A stretch of DNA of 64,000 bases. Origin: Protea cynaroides (lineage: Eukaryota; Streptophyta; Magnoliopsida; Proteales; Proteaceae). The position numbers and the translations under genes are program-made. Within the stretch, counting starts at the first letter, position 1, and each line of letters opens with the position of its first letter. The DNA lies in NCBI GenBank assembly GCA_028583415.1, contig CM053267.1, positions 48,029,390 to 48,093,389 of the forward strand. Reading direction: 5' to 3'. Below the pieces are notes generated by a model. The model did no database searches and had not been told where the DNA came from. It saw nothing but the letters and a program-made list of their open reading frames with translations. This document shows positions 12,489-23,800 of this stretch, piece by piece.

Positions 12489-12533
<45 letters not shown>
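12404..12533. repeat. Duplicated unit with (GA)n tracts after the Csl stop codon
   Basis: The segment GTTCTTTCAATGAAGAGGTG plus a GA run is repeated immediately downstream as GTTCTTTCAATGGAGAGGTG plus a longer GA run. It begins 8 bases after the stop codon, so it would lie in the 3' UTR of the Csl mRNA. Confidence 0.85.
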
Positions 12534-12538
<5 letters not shown>

Positions 12539-13362
12539 CTATTGAATGATCCAAATCTTCTCCTGCAGTGGGAGGAAATTGCGGCTGATCCAAGAGCTGG
12601 AGTTCAACCGACGTGCATACCAATACATCGATATTTGCATCGACTGAAATACGGCCCTTGGCAGTCCCTCGGTCAGTTGGAGAGAATTTCTATCCCTCTA
12701 TTGAAACCCATGATAATAGAGGTGTTTTTTTCTTTCTTTTTTTTTTTTTTCTTTTCTTCAGTAAACATGATTAATAGAGTTTACTCTAGTAGTTTCAATT
12801 GCTAGAACCATCTATTGGATTAAAAGGGCTTCTTTTTTTTTTTCTTTTTTTTTCTTTTCCAGTGCACTGAAAAGTATGTTGGTAATTCTAATATTTAGAA
12901 AATTTTGTGGATCATGACATGGATTCAGAATTCCATGTTTGCTAGCTAATCTATTAATTATAAAATCAATAATAATTTAACTTATTTTCTATTATTGTTC
13001 TTTCCCTTCTCTTTTTCTTAATTATCATTTAAAAAATAAGTTTTCACACATTGCTGGTGGGCGGTTGCAGATTCTGTAGTTGAAAAAACAGACCATAACG
13101 ACTAATTGGGCCATCAAATGACAACAAAAAGGTCAATGCCAGCATTATTCTATATCTATTAATAATAGTCTTAGTCACAAATTATATATTAATTATATTT
13201 TCAGATTGGTTAGCCTTGGGTATTGGTCAACAAACCACATGATTGCCTGCCTATGTGTGGCCAAGTTGGAATGTCGATCAGGCTTTTGTATCCATGTTTG
13301 GTTGTTTACAAGATAAAAAAAAAAAAAAAAAAAAAAAAAAAGGGAAAATGAACCACACAGTA
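12534..13362. other. Downstream intergenic DNA, no gene seen
   Basis: Contains T-rich runs (12727-12760, 12830-12860) and a poly(A) run at 13315-13341. No coding similarity was recognised. The Csl polyadenylation site probably lies near its start, but no clear signal could be assigned. Confidence 0.5.
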
Positions 13363-13902
13363 AGGGGTGTCAAAATTGAGCCCAAATCGAATCGAATCAT
13401 TTAATTCGGTCTAGATTAAATCGAAACCGAATTTTATTGGACAAGATTTGACATGTGTTTTTAGAGTCCGATGAAAAACTAAAATCGGAGTGAACCAATT
13501 GATAAACTCGATCCAAACTGGACTAATAAGATCGAAAGCAAATCAGTCCGGTAATTATCGGACTGATAAGAGTCCATTAAGCCAACATTTTATTAAATAT
13601 ACATGTAAGAAACCAACATTTAAATCGAACCGACTTAATAATGACTCGATAGAGCTCATTAGTCAAATTTTTTACTACATTCATATATAGTAAACCAAAA
13701 CCGAAGCAATGGCAGACTAATAAGAGTCTATTAAACCAATCCGATAACAAACCAACACCAGACCGGTCCATTAACTAATGTGTACAGTGCAGCCCACTCC
13801 AACCCGAATTTTTTATTGGACATGTTTCGAATTTCCTAAAAAACCTTAAACCGATTTGATCCAGACCAAAACCAGCCTGAACTGGCTCATTGACACTCCT
13901 AA
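13363..13902. mobile_element. Dispersed element with short inverted ends
   Basis: The left end AGGGGTGTCAAAATTGAGCC and right end CTGGCTCATTGACACTCCTA are imperfect inverted repeats. The interior is rich in AATCGAACCGA/AAACCGA words. The block 13610-13815 matches window bases 1-210. More diverged relatives are seen around 43380-43830 and 44620-44960. Classification is unknown. Confidence 0.6.
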
Positions 13903-14907
13903 TTAACCAATGTATAGTTCTCTCTCGTACACTCTCTCCTCATTTATGCTTTTTCTCTTCTTATCCAATGGTTCTCTAATTAAATGATTCAATATTCAAG
14001 CTACAAAGTATATGAGATTTTAATATGTCTCAATAAATCTTTCTTCCAATAAAAAAAAAATATATATTTCCATATTTGGATGGTAGTTGAGGGGGAATGT
14101 GTGGTGGATGAGTTTGATTAATCTTAGTGGGCCGACCAAGCCCATTGTGGTCGAAGAGGGACCTTGTTGTCATTCCCAAAATAGTAATATTGCCTAAATC
14201 CATCCTTGACAGTGGGGTTGAGAAAATAACGTGGTGGACCCCACAATAGTCAGATTTCAGATTTCAGATCGAACCAAGATCCTTTGTAGTGATTGTCAAG
14301 CAACAGTGAAGATTTTATTCACTCATATCGTATCAGCAGGAGACATGTCGATGCAATATGAGCGGCTATGATCTTCACTCTAGGCTAGACGAGAGCCAGA
14401 CAGAAGATCTTTACACCTTTAGATCATTTGTATGTACTTGTATCTTCTTTCAATTGTATTACATCATATTGATGTGAGACCCACCATTTGAATGTAGGAT
14501 CTATAAGATATGAACCGTAAAGAAAACCCACAGAAGAATACAAGTACATGCATCGAGTGGACCCACATTAGGCCGTGGTCGGCTACACCATAAGATTTGG
14601 CTTTTATGGACAAGCCCCATTTATCTACTGGACCCCACCTTAAATGGAAGGTTCTGTTTTTAAAGGAAAATTGATAACATGACCAAGGAGCCCATATACC
14701 GCAAAGTGAAAAGAGATGGCTCTTCCATCTTTAACCATTTTGTCCATCACATTTCCTTTATTGTGAAGGTGGTCCCACTCCTTTGCTCTCAGGGTAAAGA
14801 TCGTGGCCCTTGATTCATAAAGTAATCTTCCAACGTACGTTTCTATGATTAGCTCAACTGGTTAAATCATCCATTTTCTATTGTAAATCTATAAAAGTTC
14901 TTTGGTG
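13903..14907. other. Intergenic DNA, no gene seen
   Basis: No open frame resembling a protein family and no RNA gene was recognised here. Confidence 0.5.
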
Positions 14908-14917
14908 ATTTAATAAT

Positions 14918-15362
14918 GAGAAATTTACTTAGACACTCCTTAGACAATTAGTTTATTAAACAAATTTTTTTTCGACAAAAGTTATACGGATCGCCCTTGA
15001 AATAATGTTTTATAACAATATAATCTACACCAGGTGTTAAAAATTGATAGGAGAAATTTCGATTTTTTAAAAGTAATATCACTCTTATTCAATATAAAAT
15101 TACATAAATATACCATCGTCTATCTTTGGAACTGTAATTGAACAACTTGTAGCGATTGCCTTTTAGAGATAGACGATGATATATTTATATAATTTTGCAT
15201 TAAGTAAAGGTAGTATTGTCTTAAAAAGATTTCATCATTTTTAACGCCCGAGTGGACTATTCTGTAATAAAACATTGTTTCAAAGGAATTCTATATAATT
15301 TTTGTCGAGATAATAATTCTGTGTAATAAACCTATTGTGAAGGGGTGCCACAGTAAATTTCC
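14918..15362. mobile_element. Long-TIR Mutator-like MITE (445 bp) with 10-bp target duplication
   Basis: Starts GAGAAATTTACTTAGACACT and ends with GTAAATTTCC. It is flanked by ATTTAATAAT on both sides (14908-14917 and 15363-15372). The arms pair through AATGTTTTATAACAATATA and the matching right-arm block. The interior contains CATCGTCTATCT and AGATAGACGATG. Length and duplication fit a non-autonomous MULE. Confidence 0.88.
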
Positions 15363-15372
15363 ATTTAATAAT

Positions 15373-16516
15373 ATATTTGGCCTTTCTAATTTTCAAATAA
15401 CGAATGGGTTTTCTCAAAGGGGATTGAGATTTGAGAAGCTCGAGAATCGAAACTCGGGACTCGAAACCCTTATAAACAAAAAGAAAGAGAGAGAGAGAGA
15501 GAGAGCCAGAGAGGCTTTGCAATTTACAAAAGCTAGGGAGAGAAACGGAAAAACAGAAACAGATTTACAGAGCCAGAGAGAAACAGAAAAACAGAAAAAC
15601 AGAAACAGAGAGAGACATTAGAGCATGATTCGTTTACGTGGGAAAGATCACACGTGTAATGCTTACGTGGCTGACGGGTACTCAATGAGCATTTGATGCC
15701 GCCAAATCAAAGGGATCGCCTTCAGGGTTTTTGATATTTTTTTTCAACCCAAGTGAGCGAGGGAAGCAAACAAATATGACCCTTTGAGGGCGTACGACTT
15801 ACTTTTTTCTTTTCGTTTACCTACTATTCTCTCTGATTGTTCGTGAGTGAGAGAGAGAGAGGTGTGTCTGTGTTAGAATCGAAACGCCAGAGGTGGATTT
15901 CAGTTGAATGAGGTCCGTTGAACATTTTCCCTTCGATTGTTTCTCCTTTTTTTTTTTTTTTTTTTAATGATTTATGGTTGTTTTTAATGCTCATACGGCG
16001 CATTGTTTCCATTTATAAATTTGACTGATGTTTGGGTTCACTATTTTGATGGTTTTTTGAGTTTGCTTTTGACCCACTTGATTTGCAAATTGATTGGTGT
16101 GTAGGTTTTGGTCCTTTGCTCATTTTGCCTTTTTAATTTGTTCTTCTTTTTGATGACAAATGAATGGATGATCAATCTTCCTTAAGGATGAGCCTGGACG
16201 GTGGTGGAAATTGGATTTGCTATATTCTGAAGTTATGGGAAGGTATTAGGGTACAGAATGAAGTAAAGTGTAGATAACTGTGTTTTTTTTTTTTTTTGGG
16301 GGGGGTTGTGGAGTTTTAACTATGGACATCACCAAACGATTTCGCTGAATAGATATTTGAGTGCTGGACCTTTCCATTTCTTGCTCATATGACTTGGTTT
16401 CTGGTTTTTATCTCTGCACGGATTCTTGTGTCAACTAATCCAATGTACTTAGAACTGTGATGAATGTGTTATAAGTTACTTTGCTTATGAATTCGGGAGA
16501 TGTTGAAGAGACATAC
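15373..16516 (+). promoter_or_regulatory. Possible promoter/5' UTR region of the downstream coiled-coil gene
   Basis: A GA-rich tract (15480-15615) and a GAGTGAGAGAGAGAG tract near 15846 resemble plant 5' UTR sequence. This is the only such region before the recognisable exons that begin at 20886. No coding exon could be proven here, so the assignment is inference from position and composition. Confidence 0.3.
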
Positions 16517-16974
16517 TGGTAGGAGTTTGAACAATGGGTGGTGTTGGTAACAAACCTTGGCTGTGTCCTCGGGCTCGGCCACATCCTCTACCTTCTCGCG
16601 GAATGATGATAGAGAGTTGAGAAGCAACAGGATTGGACGAAAAGTAAGAAGTAATAGAGGTGAGATAGAGAATAGATAGAGAAAGGAGTGAGAAGATAAT
16701 TATGAAGGTTGTGTTGGCAATTCTTTCCCTCATTATATCTGACTATAAATAAGGAATTATATTGGACTCAAACTGCTTCATAACTAACAGGTAACATGTA
16801 ACCACGCCCCCAACTCCATAACTAAATAACTACTTGCATGGCTCCATAGCTAACCAGTAACTTAATAAGTAACTCACCAACAAGTTATTAAGCACATACT
16901 ATTCCCACTACACCATCCGAACATGGGTCACCTAACCAAACACCCATGCCTGTGTCATGATGGACTCCTAACAT
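16517..16974 (-). repeat. 3' LTR of the Ty3-type element
   Basis: On the plus strand it begins TGGTAGGAGTTTGAAC and ends CTCCTAACA, matching the other LTR (TGTTATGAGTTTGACC ... TTTCCTACA). The adjacent plus-strand sequence TTCCCTTCCCCTTA is the complement of a polypurine tract, which fixes this copy as the 3' LTR of a minus-strand element. Confidence 0.8.
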
Positions 16975-17229
16975 TCCCTTCCCCTTAGAAGTGTCCTTGT
17001 CTCCTAGGACAAACAAAAATGTTATCCTCCAAAGTAGCTTTGGTTGTCGGATGTGTTGCTGATTTCACTGTATTCTCTGTCCTACACTTCTGTCCAGCAA
17101 CCCTCTAAGAAACAACCGTTTGCAACGATGTCCCAGAATGAACTTCTCATCACGGTTGTAGCACAAGTGTTAAAGTTGACGAGGTAAACACTGTAGTGTT
17201 TGTTTCCTGTTCGGCTTGGGCATGTAGCT

Positions 17230-17780
17230 TGGACTCAAAGAATCTAGCCCAATAGCCTTAGATAAGGTGGTGGATTGAACTGTATTGGCTCAAGTCCACT
17301 TGTGAATTGACTTAGCTTGTTGTACAACCATCAACCCTGTAGAGCGAGTCATCAACCTCTGAAATTGGCTTTGAAAGTCCCTCACAGTCCCCAGTTGTTG
17401 GAGTTTAGCAAGGTGCCCAAAATGAGATTGGAATGCATCTTTGAGTGGTTCGCACCTGACCAGTCCTTCCTACTCCTTCAAAAACTGGTACCAAAGTTGA
17501 GCATCACCATCCATATGATAAGCAGCCATCAGTGCTTGATCTTTGCTAAGAGTGTGTTGAAAACCGAAGAATTGCTCAGCTCGTAGTATCCAGCTTGTAG
17601 GATCTCTCGTTCCCTCATAACGTGGGAAACCAACTTCATGACTTTAGGTGCTATACTATTGTGATTTGCAATCCTCCATTGTTTCCATTCCTTGGAGGTC
17701 GACCATAGCCATTGTAATGACGGAATGCCCTTCCAAAGATCGACCAACAGTGGCAACCAATTCATCAAACCTGGTGTTGA
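17230..17780 (-). pseudogene. Broken Ty3/gypsy gag
   Basis: Minus-strand reading across frames gives segments typical of Ty3 gag: FPRYEGTRDPTSWILRAEQF, AAYHMDGDAQLWYQFLKE, then a stop, then FGHLAKLQQLGTVRDFQSQF. Stops and frameshifts make it non-functional. Confidence 0.8.
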
Positions 17781-17783
17781 AGT

Positions 17784-18107
17784 CATAGTTGTCAAGGCGC
17801 TGGAGAGGTGCTTGGGCGCCTAGGCGTACCTAAACGTACCCAAGGCGTTGTAAGGGTACATCTTAATAAGAGTATTTATACAAAATGGAGCGGATTAGAG
17901 TATTAATTTTATTGTTTTTAATACATATGCATGATTCCATGCATTATGGTGTATGTATGTATTTTATACGTCCAATAAAAATACTACAAACGAAATTATT
18001 CTAAAAAATAAATAAACAAATAAAACAAGGTGCGATACAATAAGGCAACCAACCACCTAGCTGTTGAAAAACTGCCTGGATGCCTAGGCAACGCCTTGAC
18101 AACTATG
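17784..18107. mobile_element. hAT-like MITE (324 bp) in the Ty3-type element
   Basis: Ends CATAGTTGTCAAGGCG and CGCCTTGACAACTATG are inverted repeats. The flanks GTTGAAGT (17776-17783) and GTTGAAGG (18108-18115) are a 7/8 match, fitting an 8-bp hAT duplication. Shorter relatives are at 24261-24373 and 25001-25124. Confidence 0.8.
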
Positions 18108-18238
18108 GTTGAAGGATTGGAGTACTTCTTGAAAATTTGAAACTGTTTGAGTACTCGTTCTTGACTTGTTGTAAGGTTGTTAATTTGGGTTTCGATACAT
18201 TGAAAGTGTGTTCGTCGGCCATGTCTCGGATACCAAAA

Positions 18239-19693
18239 TGTTATGAGTTTGACCAATGGGTGGTTTAAGTAACCAACCTTTGTTGTGTCCTCAGGCTCGG
18301 CCATGTCCTCTACCTCCGCACGGAATGATGATAGAGAGTTGGGAAGCAACAGAATTGGACGTACTAAAAGAAGGAATAGAGATGCCACAGAGGGCCGTCA
18401 AGGGTTAGGCTTTGGCTTCTTTTTTGGCCAGCCACCCTTGTTTGGATATTGACCCTGAAATTGGGGAAGCAGTTCAATCACTTGGCGTCTCAGCCAGGTA
18501 GAGAATAGATAAAGAAGAGAAGAAAAAGGTGTGAGAAGATAAGTAAGAAAATTTTGCTGGCAATTCTTTCCTTTTTCCGAATTACATTGGACTCAAACTA
18601 CAAAACTAACAGGTGACATGTAACTACGCCCCCAACTCCATAACTAAATAACTTTGTGCGTGACTCCATAGCTAAGTAAGTAATAAGTATCTAACTAATC
18701 AATAAGTAATTAACCACACCCATTGATGGCAAAGAGGGTTTAAAGCAAGTCAAATTAATAAGCCCTCTTTGCTACAGGACCTTAATTCAGTCCAATACAA
18801 AAAATCTGCAGAGAAAAGTAATGAAAAAAACCACTTATCTTGAAATCTAACCGTCAGAATTAGATGAAACTTGGTATGGATGACCTTTGTAATGATTGTA
18901 AACACCTTCTGAAGTTTGGGGAGGATCTGAAAAGAACTATAGGAGTTATGAGTCTCGAAAGCCTGCTGTACCTGCTGTACCTGGTACCGCCCAGATCTGG
19001 TTATAGTTCAGCTAATGTCGATGGAAATTGGTAGCAGATCAGCAAGACTTTAGCATACTCAGCAGAGAACAGTGTCGCCAGCCAATATTGATTGATTGTG
19101 AACTAAAACAAAGCTTAGAATCTCAAAGAAAGAAGAAGAAACAATTGGTTGAGTCTCACAACCTTGAGAGACTCAACCAGAAAATAGAAGTTTTAAACTT
19201 TACTTTTTTCTGGAAAATCTAACCACCAGCCAGCTTCTACTCCTCTTATTTATAATGAGAATCCTTACAATTAAAATAGGAAAGAGATAAAACTACTAAA
19301 ACTAAACCTCCTTATAACATAGGAAGGTTTTAATACAATGGAAAGAAAACTTTCTAAATCTGAAAATAGGAAAGTTTCTAAACACTTTTAGGAAACTAAA
19401 TTTAAGAAAGTTTTTAGTTTCCAAACAATTAAAATTCCAAATAACTAACACTATTTTTAGGAAAGAAATAAAAAAGAGTGAAAATCTGCTGTTGGTACTG
19501 TTCACGTGAACAGTACCGTGAACACTGTTCACGTGAACAGTGTGGGTTGGTCAGCAATTGGGCCTGGCCCAATTTTAGACTTTCGGCCCCTTCTGGAGTA
19601 GACTTGGGCTGCATCACCCATATTCCCACTACACCCATCCGAGCATGGATCACCTAACCAAACACTCATTATGTGTCATGATGGTTTCCTACA
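18239..19693 (-). repeat. 5' LTR of the Ty3-type element, interrupted
   Basis: It lies next to the primer-binding region and matches the 16517-16974 LTR. The copy is split at 18724-19616 by an inserted solo LTR. It also carries a ~110-base segment near 18390-18500 (GGCCGTCAAGGGTTAGGC) absent from the other LTR. Confidence 0.8.
18724..19616 (+). mobile_element. Solo LTR, family S, copy A (893 bp)
   Basis: Begins TGATGGCAAAGAGGG, ends TTGGGCTGCATCA, and is flanked by a perfect 5-bp duplication CCCAT (18719-18723, 19617-19621). Near its end it has two consecutive palindromes, GTACTGTTCACGTGAACAGT and CACTGTTCACGTGAACAGTG, each centred on CACGTG. No internal retrotransposon sequence is present, so recombination between two LTRs is inferred. 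Confidence 0.9.
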
Positions 19694-20885
19694 CATGTCT
19701 GGATTTAGAGAATGTAGGGTTTGGGAGTAGGAAATGAGGTATGAGACTGATGGGCTATTATGCACTAGACTCATCCATTTGTGTTGTTTGGCGAGAGTTT
19801 TGAGGTGAGGGGTTGAAATGAGATACTCAGTGATGGTTTTGAGGTGAGTTGAAATGAGATACTCAGTGATGGAGTTTCGGGAGATGCTGCCATGCTGGTA
19901 TGAAGCAGTTAAGGCATGAGAAGTCAGAGTAATTAGGAATATCTCAGGCTGCAGCCTTCCTAGGTAATTGTACCTATAAGTTGAGCAGAAAGGAATTGAC
20001 GTTGCAGTTACCTATCAACAAGAACTAGAGGAACCCTTCTATTTTTACAATTACCATAAATCTTACCATTTGCTTTCTGATTCTAGAAATTTTACATCTT
20101 AATCAGGCTATAGCTGTGCATCCCAAGATCCTACCTTAGGCTTTTCCTGGGCTAGAAAATTTTGGCCTTAGTTTGCTTGCAAGATTTTTTTACCAGATAG
20201 TTGTACTTCTAGCTGAAATATCAGTTTCATCTTCCTGGTCACTGTCAAACTAGCAGTGATGACTACTCTGATGACAAGATAAAGCTGGCTCGGACCCATT
20301 GTTTGTATTTCCTTTAATTATGCTTCTAGATGTTGACAACTTTGTCAAACTACCAAATATTTCAGTTTCTGAAGGAACGGAATCGATACTGTTGTCTTTT
20401 GGTTCAAATCCACCAAAGCTTTACCATTAAAGGAACTTGAGATATGGTCAATTTTGAAACTGAAGTCACTGATATTATGATTTCTGTTCTGACCAAAATC
20501 TGGTTTGAGATCAAAATTTAGTATTTGCCTTAAATAAATTTCTGAACAACGCCATTATCTTGTGTCACTGGTACAGTAACTTAATAAATCTCTGGTAAAA
20601 GCATTGATGTTTATATAGTTGATTCCTTTCATGTTAGCTTAATGAGTAACTTCTACTAACTTTATTTATTTATTTTTTCTTTTAAAGCAAATTCATATCC
20701 TTATTCTTGTTTACCTACGATGATCCGTAATGTAAAGAAATGAAGTTTCTCATGCTTTCTACTAGGGGAATCTTCAATTTCACAAATGTTATCACCTAAA
20801 TTCATTTTACTAATTGAAAAAAGTACAATATACGGCCCTTTAGTTTACTTTGATATCATTATGCTTTTTTGCATTGTTGATGTAG

Positions 20886-23800
20886 GTCATACTCGGGTGC
20901 TTCAAAGTTATACCCTCCAACATCTTGCACAGGCTTAATATGAAACCCAGAACCAATGAGATTCCTAGAGGTCAACGGTCAAAGAATCTCCAGGGGGGAG
21001 GACCAAATTGGGTTCTTCTTGTTGGTGGTGCCTTGTTGAGTACATTGTCCATTCGGCTTGGGTACAAGCTTAGGCAAGGATCTGATACAAAGCGACTGGA
21101 CGATGCTTGCAATGGATTGAAAGGTCTAATATATGTTGGGTATTGATATCAAGTTTTGTCCTAGACATGTAACTGTTCATAATGTTGACACTTCAATGGC
21201 ATTTCAGGAAATGTAAAATCTACTGACAAGAGAAGGTCCAGAGCTTGCAAAATACATTCTAATGTATATTCTTTCACAGAAGATGACGATGGCTGTTACA
21301 ATTGTATTTCAGGTGCACCACTTAATAATTCAAATTAACCTTTAGGGGATCACGGATGATTTATATTTCTGATTTCACTAAATTTATGTAATGCTTGGTT
21401 ACATTATACATTATAGGTGCTTGCGTTACAAATAAAAAAAAATGGTGACTAAGAGGTATTCTCTGTTATGTCAATGTCGACTGTTGTTATGGATGGTGAA
21501 TTTTTCACTCTTTGTTGTAAAGTTTTAGGAAACCATTTGTCTTTTGCACATGAATTTTAGTGGATGAGGGCCAAACTGTAGGTATAAACTTATTAATGTA
21601 TGATAAGCTTCTATAAGCATATTTAATCCATCAAGAAGACAAAACTATGGAGACACTCCTCTTTTAAGTATTATATGTCCTTTTACAGTGTATGCAAGTA
21701 AAGATTCTATGTTTCTAATTGGATGGCACAGTCGTAGAGGCCAATATATTTTTGGCAGCATTGGTTTTACGTTTACAGTTCACAATTCACATACCTATTC
21801 CTATATCTATATCTATATCCTTATGTATATGTGTATGAGTGTATCTATATATCTATCCTACCACTTAGCAAATTGGCCTCTTTTGTCTTCAGATTTTTTC
21901 CTTTCAAGTAACACCTATTTTATCTTTATCAACATGACAAATGAAGGAATCATCCTCTTTGCTCCCATATCATCTCCCACATTTTCTTAACCAACATGAT
22001 AAATGAGGAACCATTCCAAGATTTACATTTTCATTATCAATACAATTATTTGTTGGCAGAAACTTTTTACTTTTGATTGTGATTTAGCATTTTTTCAAGA
22101 CTAAGAAAATAACCATTTTTAATGTTCAAAAAATTGCACTTTGTTTACCAAGTGGAAAGGATCTATTGAGCTAAAATTTGTTGTTCAGAAAGAAGGTGAT
22201 GCGAGGAATAGGTTAACACCTTCAGTCTATAAACTTGGGGAACCCTAAATTTATATATCTCCTCCTTTTATGCCTATAAGTGGTATAAGATCAGGCCCAT
22301 ATTTTAAATTCCCCAGGTTAATTTCATCAGCTAAACTACTTTAGACAGTAATGAAGGAAGTTCTTTAATGTAGTTCTAACACTGAACCAGAAGTATTTAG
22401 TGGGAGATTATCTTGCAACAGGATTGCAGGAAAAAAGGGCTAACCAGAATCGAGAGAATTCAAATATCAGAATATCAAAGGATCTGATCTGGTCAATATA
22501 CTGGTTGATCACTCTATGAGCTGTAGAAAGCAAACCATCAAAGTTATGAAGCAATCCAACTGTCAGATTTTAAAATATGGGAGAATCCTTTTTAACATAT
22601 AAAACTGAAATTTCTGAGAGGAAACCAGAATTTAGAGAAGTAGTTAGAACAAAAGAAAACAGATTCTGATTGGCCAGAAAATGCTAGTCGAGTGCTTTGT
22701 TAAGGAGAATAACATACTAAAAACGGGGATCTGATATCTGGATTCAGAAATATCAATGTTTCATTGTTTCCTACTTGAAGAATGACTTCAAATCAATAGG
22801 AATTTTTTGGATTTTTGAAACTGAACTGTATAACATAGAAAAGAAAAGATATGATTAGGAATCGCCACCTGATCTACAGGGTTGGAATCACCACCAGTAC
22901 CCCCTACCTAATCACCACTTGGAGTCCTATCTGAACCACCACAGCGGGGAGCATTCTGAATTACCATAGAACCATGGGCAACAAGCCAAATTCATTACTC
23001 AAATTCGTTTCCAGGGGTTGTAGTGCGTTACAAATTTATATGAAAGATTCAAAACAGTACTGAAGCTAAGCCTAAACAGAATAGCTTTATCTGCATCACT
23101 CTTATTCCCATTTATGGGTGTTATCTTCATGGATTCACCCAGCCAAACAGAATTCATCCCTTTTTATAGATTTTGAAGGTTGAAGCGTGCAAAATGACCA
23201 AGGTATCTCTAAAAATACCTCTAGAATATGACTCTTGAGAGAATTCTTGTTATTTACATGTGAATAGAAAGTTTGGTGGAAGTTTGTAATTACGGTCATT
23301 TTGCATGCTTTTTATTTGTCCACATGGATACCTTTCAGGCTGAACAAGGTTTGATTTTCAAAGACTATAAGCAACTCAGGGCCTATGTCGATGTTCAAAA
23401 CCGTTTCTTCTTAGATATTCCAAAGGACTAATTTATATATTTTTAGTTTTCGACATCATAGTTCTAAATCTCGGAAATCTTGATCTTGGAAATCTCAATC
23501 TCATTGAGTTCTCAGAAATTTCAAAAATTTCCATCGTTACATGTTCAAAAAAAGCAATATCTTGGCGAGATCTCAATGAGATTTTGAAAATATCGGAAAC
23601 CTCAACCTCACTGAGACGAGGTTGAGATCTGAGATTTATAACCTTGCTTTTTGTAACAATTTTGACAGAGCAAAACCTTTGTGAACAGAAGGTTGGATGG
23701 AAATCATATTTATTCTAGTTATACTCTTTTGACTAATAATTGGTATATTTAACCAGTTGTTTGTAATTTAGATTTCAAAGAAGTCACAGCCCACAAGTTG

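Larger units (their letters stand above)
16517..19693 (-). mobile_element. Internally deleted Ty3-type LTR retrotransposon (gag only)
   Basis: Reading the minus strand: 5' LTR 18239-19693 (interrupted by a solo LTR), primer-binding region 18221-18236 (TTTTGGTATCCGAGAC), gag remnant about 17230-17780, polypurine tract AAGGGGAAGGGAA (complement of 16975-16988), 3' LTR 16517-16974. The LTRs share long blocks such as CGGAATGATGATAGAGAGTT and ACGCCCCCAACTCCATAACT. No protease, reverse transcriptase or integrase is visible, so the element is non-autonomous or heavily deleted. The flanks CATAC and CATGT could be a decayed 5-bp duplication. Confidence 0.82.

Noticed and set aside
12393..12623. Minus-strand frame rich in Ser-Leu after the Csl stop
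   Set aside because: Translation of the (GA)n tracts.
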